From: Dehalococcoidia bacterium
Lineage (GTDB): Bacteria; Chloroflexota; Dehalococcoidia; Dehalococcoidales; UBA1222
Direction: 5' to 3'
Length of the DNA stretch: 7,237 nt
NCBI GenBank assembly: GCA_009779655.1
Contig: WRDV01000048.1
Location: 1-7,237, forward strand
In this document: piece by piece, positions 5,521-7,237 of the stretch
How the letters are laid out: every line of letters starts with the position of its first letter
How positions within the stretch are numbered: the first letter of the stretch is position 1
The notes under the pieces: generated by a model
What the model saw: only the letters and a program-made list of their open reading frames with translations
Told to the model about the DNA's origin: nothing
Databases searched by the model: none
Translations under genes and position numbers: made by a program

Positions 5521-6681
5521 CTAATAGCTTAAAAGTGGAAGTTTGATGTAAAAAGCACTGCCGTGCCCGTCAACGCTTTGAGTAGTAACCGTGCCGCCAT
5601 GGTCTTCTACTATTTTTTTAACGATAGCAAGTCCCAACCCGCTTCCGCCGTGTTCGCGAGAACGCGACTTATCCGCACAGAAAAAACGGTCGAAAATACG
5701 CGGCAAATCGGCATCAGATATACCAATACCGCTATCGCTAACCTCAATAACGGCGTTATTACTCTCGCTCCAAGCTTTAATTCTAACCATGCCGTTTGGT
5801 CTGTTGTATTTTGTTGCGTTATCAACCAAATTAATCACAGCTTGCTTTAAGCGCACGGCATCACCGCGCACATACAAATACTCTCCGCTTGGTTGCCATT
5901 CAAATTGCAATCCGGCAGACTGTACCTTAATCTTGGCTTCCTCATACACTTCGCTCATCAATGTATGCAAATCCACGCGTACCATATGAATCGGCAAAAC
6001 AGTGCCTTCAGAAAGCAGCAATAGTGAATTGCTGACGTCGTTAATGCGCGCAAGACTCATCTTAAGCAAAGAGACAAGTTGTTTGTAGTCTTCTACAGTT
6101 GCACTTTCTTCCATTTCCAACACTTCAATGTTGGTCTGAGCGATAGCCAGAGGCGTACGTAATTCATGCGAAGCATCCTGTATGAATTGTTTTTGCAACT
6201 CAAATGTATTCTCAAGACGCCCTAACATACCATCAAAGGTATCCGATAGGCGCTTGATTTCATCGTCAGGTCCATTATGCTTAATACGCTCCTTAAGGTT
6301 ATTATCAGAAATACGCGAAGCCAGCACTGAAACGCGGTCTACAGGCTTGAGCATAAAGCCGGACAGAAAATATCCGCCAACAACTCCTAGTATCATCACG
6401 GCTCCGGCGCCGATAAGCGAATAATTGCGTAAGTCATTGATGCTTACGTCTCTCTCATGCTGTATAACCTCAAGCCACGCCATGGTATCGCGATAAAACG
6501 GCATCATGTCAGCGATTGGAACGCGTGAGTTTGTAAAGGCAATGTAAACACCGATATTAATAATCGCCAGCATCAACACCAAAAACACAGAATATATAAG
6601 CGCCAGCCGAAAACGAATAGTCTTCATGAAAATGGGTCTTTTGAAACGGGGCATATTTTCGCGAGGCATAATTTGATTCAT
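5521..6681 (-). CDS. Membrane sensor histidine kinase with HAMP domain
   Basis: This is the sensor half of a two-component system: it autophosphorylates on His and passes the phosphate to the adjacent regulator. The order over 386 residues is a short basic N-terminus, membrane segment 1 (about 24-49), a short external loop (about 50-87), membrane segment 2 (about 88-110), HAMP (about 110-162), the dimerisation domain with phospho-acceptor His172 in SHELRTP (171-177), and the ATP-binding domain (about 270-384). The ATP-binding domain has Asn284/Asn288 (NLVDNATKYN), DSGIGI (316-321), FDRFF (330-334) and GGSGLGLAI (345-353), so all catalytic boxes are intact. The loop of about 38 residues is too small for a classic ligand domain, so it may sense the membrane or a protein partner. 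The ATG follows the regulator stop by one base (TGATATG) with no clear ribosome binding site, which suggests translational coupling. Met19 is an alternative start. Confidence 0.95.
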   Translation of the reverse strand: MNQIMPRENMPRFKRPIFMKTIRFRLALIYSVFLVLMLAIINIGVYIAFTNSRVPIADMMPFYRDTMAWLEVIQHERDVSINDLRNYSLIGAGAVMILGVVGGYFLSGFMLKPVDRVSVLASRISDNNLKERIKHNGPDDEIKRLSDTFDGMLGRLENTFELQKQFIQDASHELRTPLAIAQTNIEVLEMEESATVEDYKQLVSLLKMSLARINDVSNSLLLLSEGTVLPIHMVRVDLHTLMSEVYEEAKIKVQSAGLQFEWQPSGEYLYVRGDAVRLKQAVINLVDNATKYNRPNGMVRIKAWSESNNAVIEVSDSGIGISDADLPRIFDRFFCADKSRSREHGGSGLGLAIVKKIVEDHGGTVTTQSVDGHGSAFYIKLPLLSY

Positions 6682-6682
6682 A

Positions 6683-7237
6683 TCAGTTCACAATATACCC
6701 GCGACCCTTGACAGTTGTAATATACTCTTCGTCTCCCGCGATAGCCAGCTTCTTACGAATGTTGTTGATGTGCACCTTAATGGCCTGGGTAAACATATTG
6801 GCGTCTTCATTCCATACGTGTTCAAGCAACTCTTCGGTGCTGACCACTCGCGAGGTATTGCGTAACAGGTACTCAAGTATGCCAAACTCTTTGGCTGTAA
6901 GAGTAACCTCCGTTGTATCCACATATACTTTGGCAGTGTTTGGGTTAAGCACTAATTTCCCAGATCTTAAGGTAACATTGCGCACTTCGCCGTCTCGGCG
7001 CAGTATAGCGCGCACGCGAGCCAGCAACTCCGCAAATTGGAATGGTTTTATGAGATAGTCATCGGCTCCGCTGTCAAGTCCTATAATACGGTCGTCTAGC
7101 CCAGAGCGTGCAGTTAACATCAGAATTCCGACTCTAGAACCGGCAGTACGCAGCCTGCGGCACACCTCAACACCATCTATTTTGGGCAGATTAAGATCTA
7201 ATAACAATAAGTCATAAGTATTTATCTCAGTCATATA
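6683..7237 (-). CDS. OmpR/PhoB-family response regulator, N-terminus beyond the window
   Basis: This is the transcription-factor half of the two-component system, partial because the frame runs off the right edge. The first in-window Met (7232-7234) is preceded by an in-frame Tyr codon and lies deep in the receiver domain, so it is not the start; roughly 40 residues, including the acidic pocket, are missing. Numbering from that Met, the receiver domain shows phospho-acceptor Asp13 (LLLLDLNLP), Thr41 (LMLTARS) and Lys63 (YLIKPF). The winged-helix DNA-binding domain spans about 88-181, with LTAKEFGILEYLL (112-124), the recognition region KVHINNIRKKL (153-163) and the wing TTVKGRGYIV (173-182). 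All visible key residues are conserved. It is the first visible gene of the - strand operon and sits one base before the kinase. Its targets are unknown, but the adjacent protease gene is the obvious candidate. Confidence 0.95.
   Translation of the reverse strand, partial: YMTEINTYDLLLLDLNLPKIDGVEVCRRLRTAGSRVGILMLTARSGLDDRIIGLDSGADDYLIKPFQFAELLARVRAILRRDGEVRNVTLRSGKLVLNPNTAKVYVDTTEVTLTAKEFGILEYLLRNTSRVVSTEELLEHVWNEDANMFTQAIKVHINNIRKKLAIAGDEEYITTVKGRGYIVN

Noticed and set aside
5591..5989. Open frame on the + strand opposite the kinase gene, 132 codons
   Set aside because: It is a shadow of the kinase, whose intact H, N, G1, F and G2 boxes show the real frame.

Overview
The window is ordinary bacterial chromosome. 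It has one gene on the + strand (glmS), converging on a run of five genes on the - strand. There are no rRNA or tRNA genes, CRISPR arrays, transposases or phage genes. Protein style suggests an anaerobic bacterium, most likely Chloroflexota of the class Dehalococcoidia. This rests on remembered family resemblance of the HtrA-like lipoprotein (motifs such as RPSVVAINTE, GAGSGWIID and TNNHVVDGA), the CPRC...CLQCGY zinc-ribbon protein and the C-terminal end of GlmS. No search was run, and a Firmicutes origin is not excluded.

Layout. Bases 1-126 hold the probable end of an upstream + strand gene, an imperfect inverted repeat and the glmS leader. glmS (127-1899, +) is complete. Its stop lies 28 bases from the stop of a convergent - strand gene for a 633-residue lipoprotein (1928-3829), with small hairpins at the junction. 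Bases 3830-3975 are non-coding. Then, reading right to left on the - strand, come an OmpR/PhoB-type response regulator (cut by the right edge), its histidine kinase one base downstream, a 118-base intergenic stretch, an HtrA/DegP-like trypsin-fold protease lipoprotein, and, 14 bases further on, an 80-residue zinc-ribbon protein.

How the genes may work together. The regulator-kinase-protease-zinc-ribbon order looks like an envelope-stress module. A membrane kinase with a very short external loop signals to a DNA-binding regulator, and the adjacent gene encodes a surface-anchored quality-control protease. Between kinase and protease lies a direct repeat with an 11-base period (GTAAAG at 5478-5483 and 5489-5494), the spacing that OmpR/PhoB regulators bind, so the regulator may control the protease directly. 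The zinc-ribbon protein has the best ribosome binding site in the window and probably shares the protease transcript. The large lipoprotein is visibly AT-richer than its neighbours, has its own leader and may be a separately acquired gene. glmS is metabolic (UDP-GlcNAc supply) and has no evident functional tie to the rest.

Points most worth a second look are the Gly-to-Ser change in the protease oxyanion-hole motif, a roughly 35-residue Ser/Thr/Ala-rich insert in the same domain, the direct repeat, the zinc-ribbon partner and the composite architecture of the lipoprotein. I did not find a clearly new defence, mobile or RNA system here.
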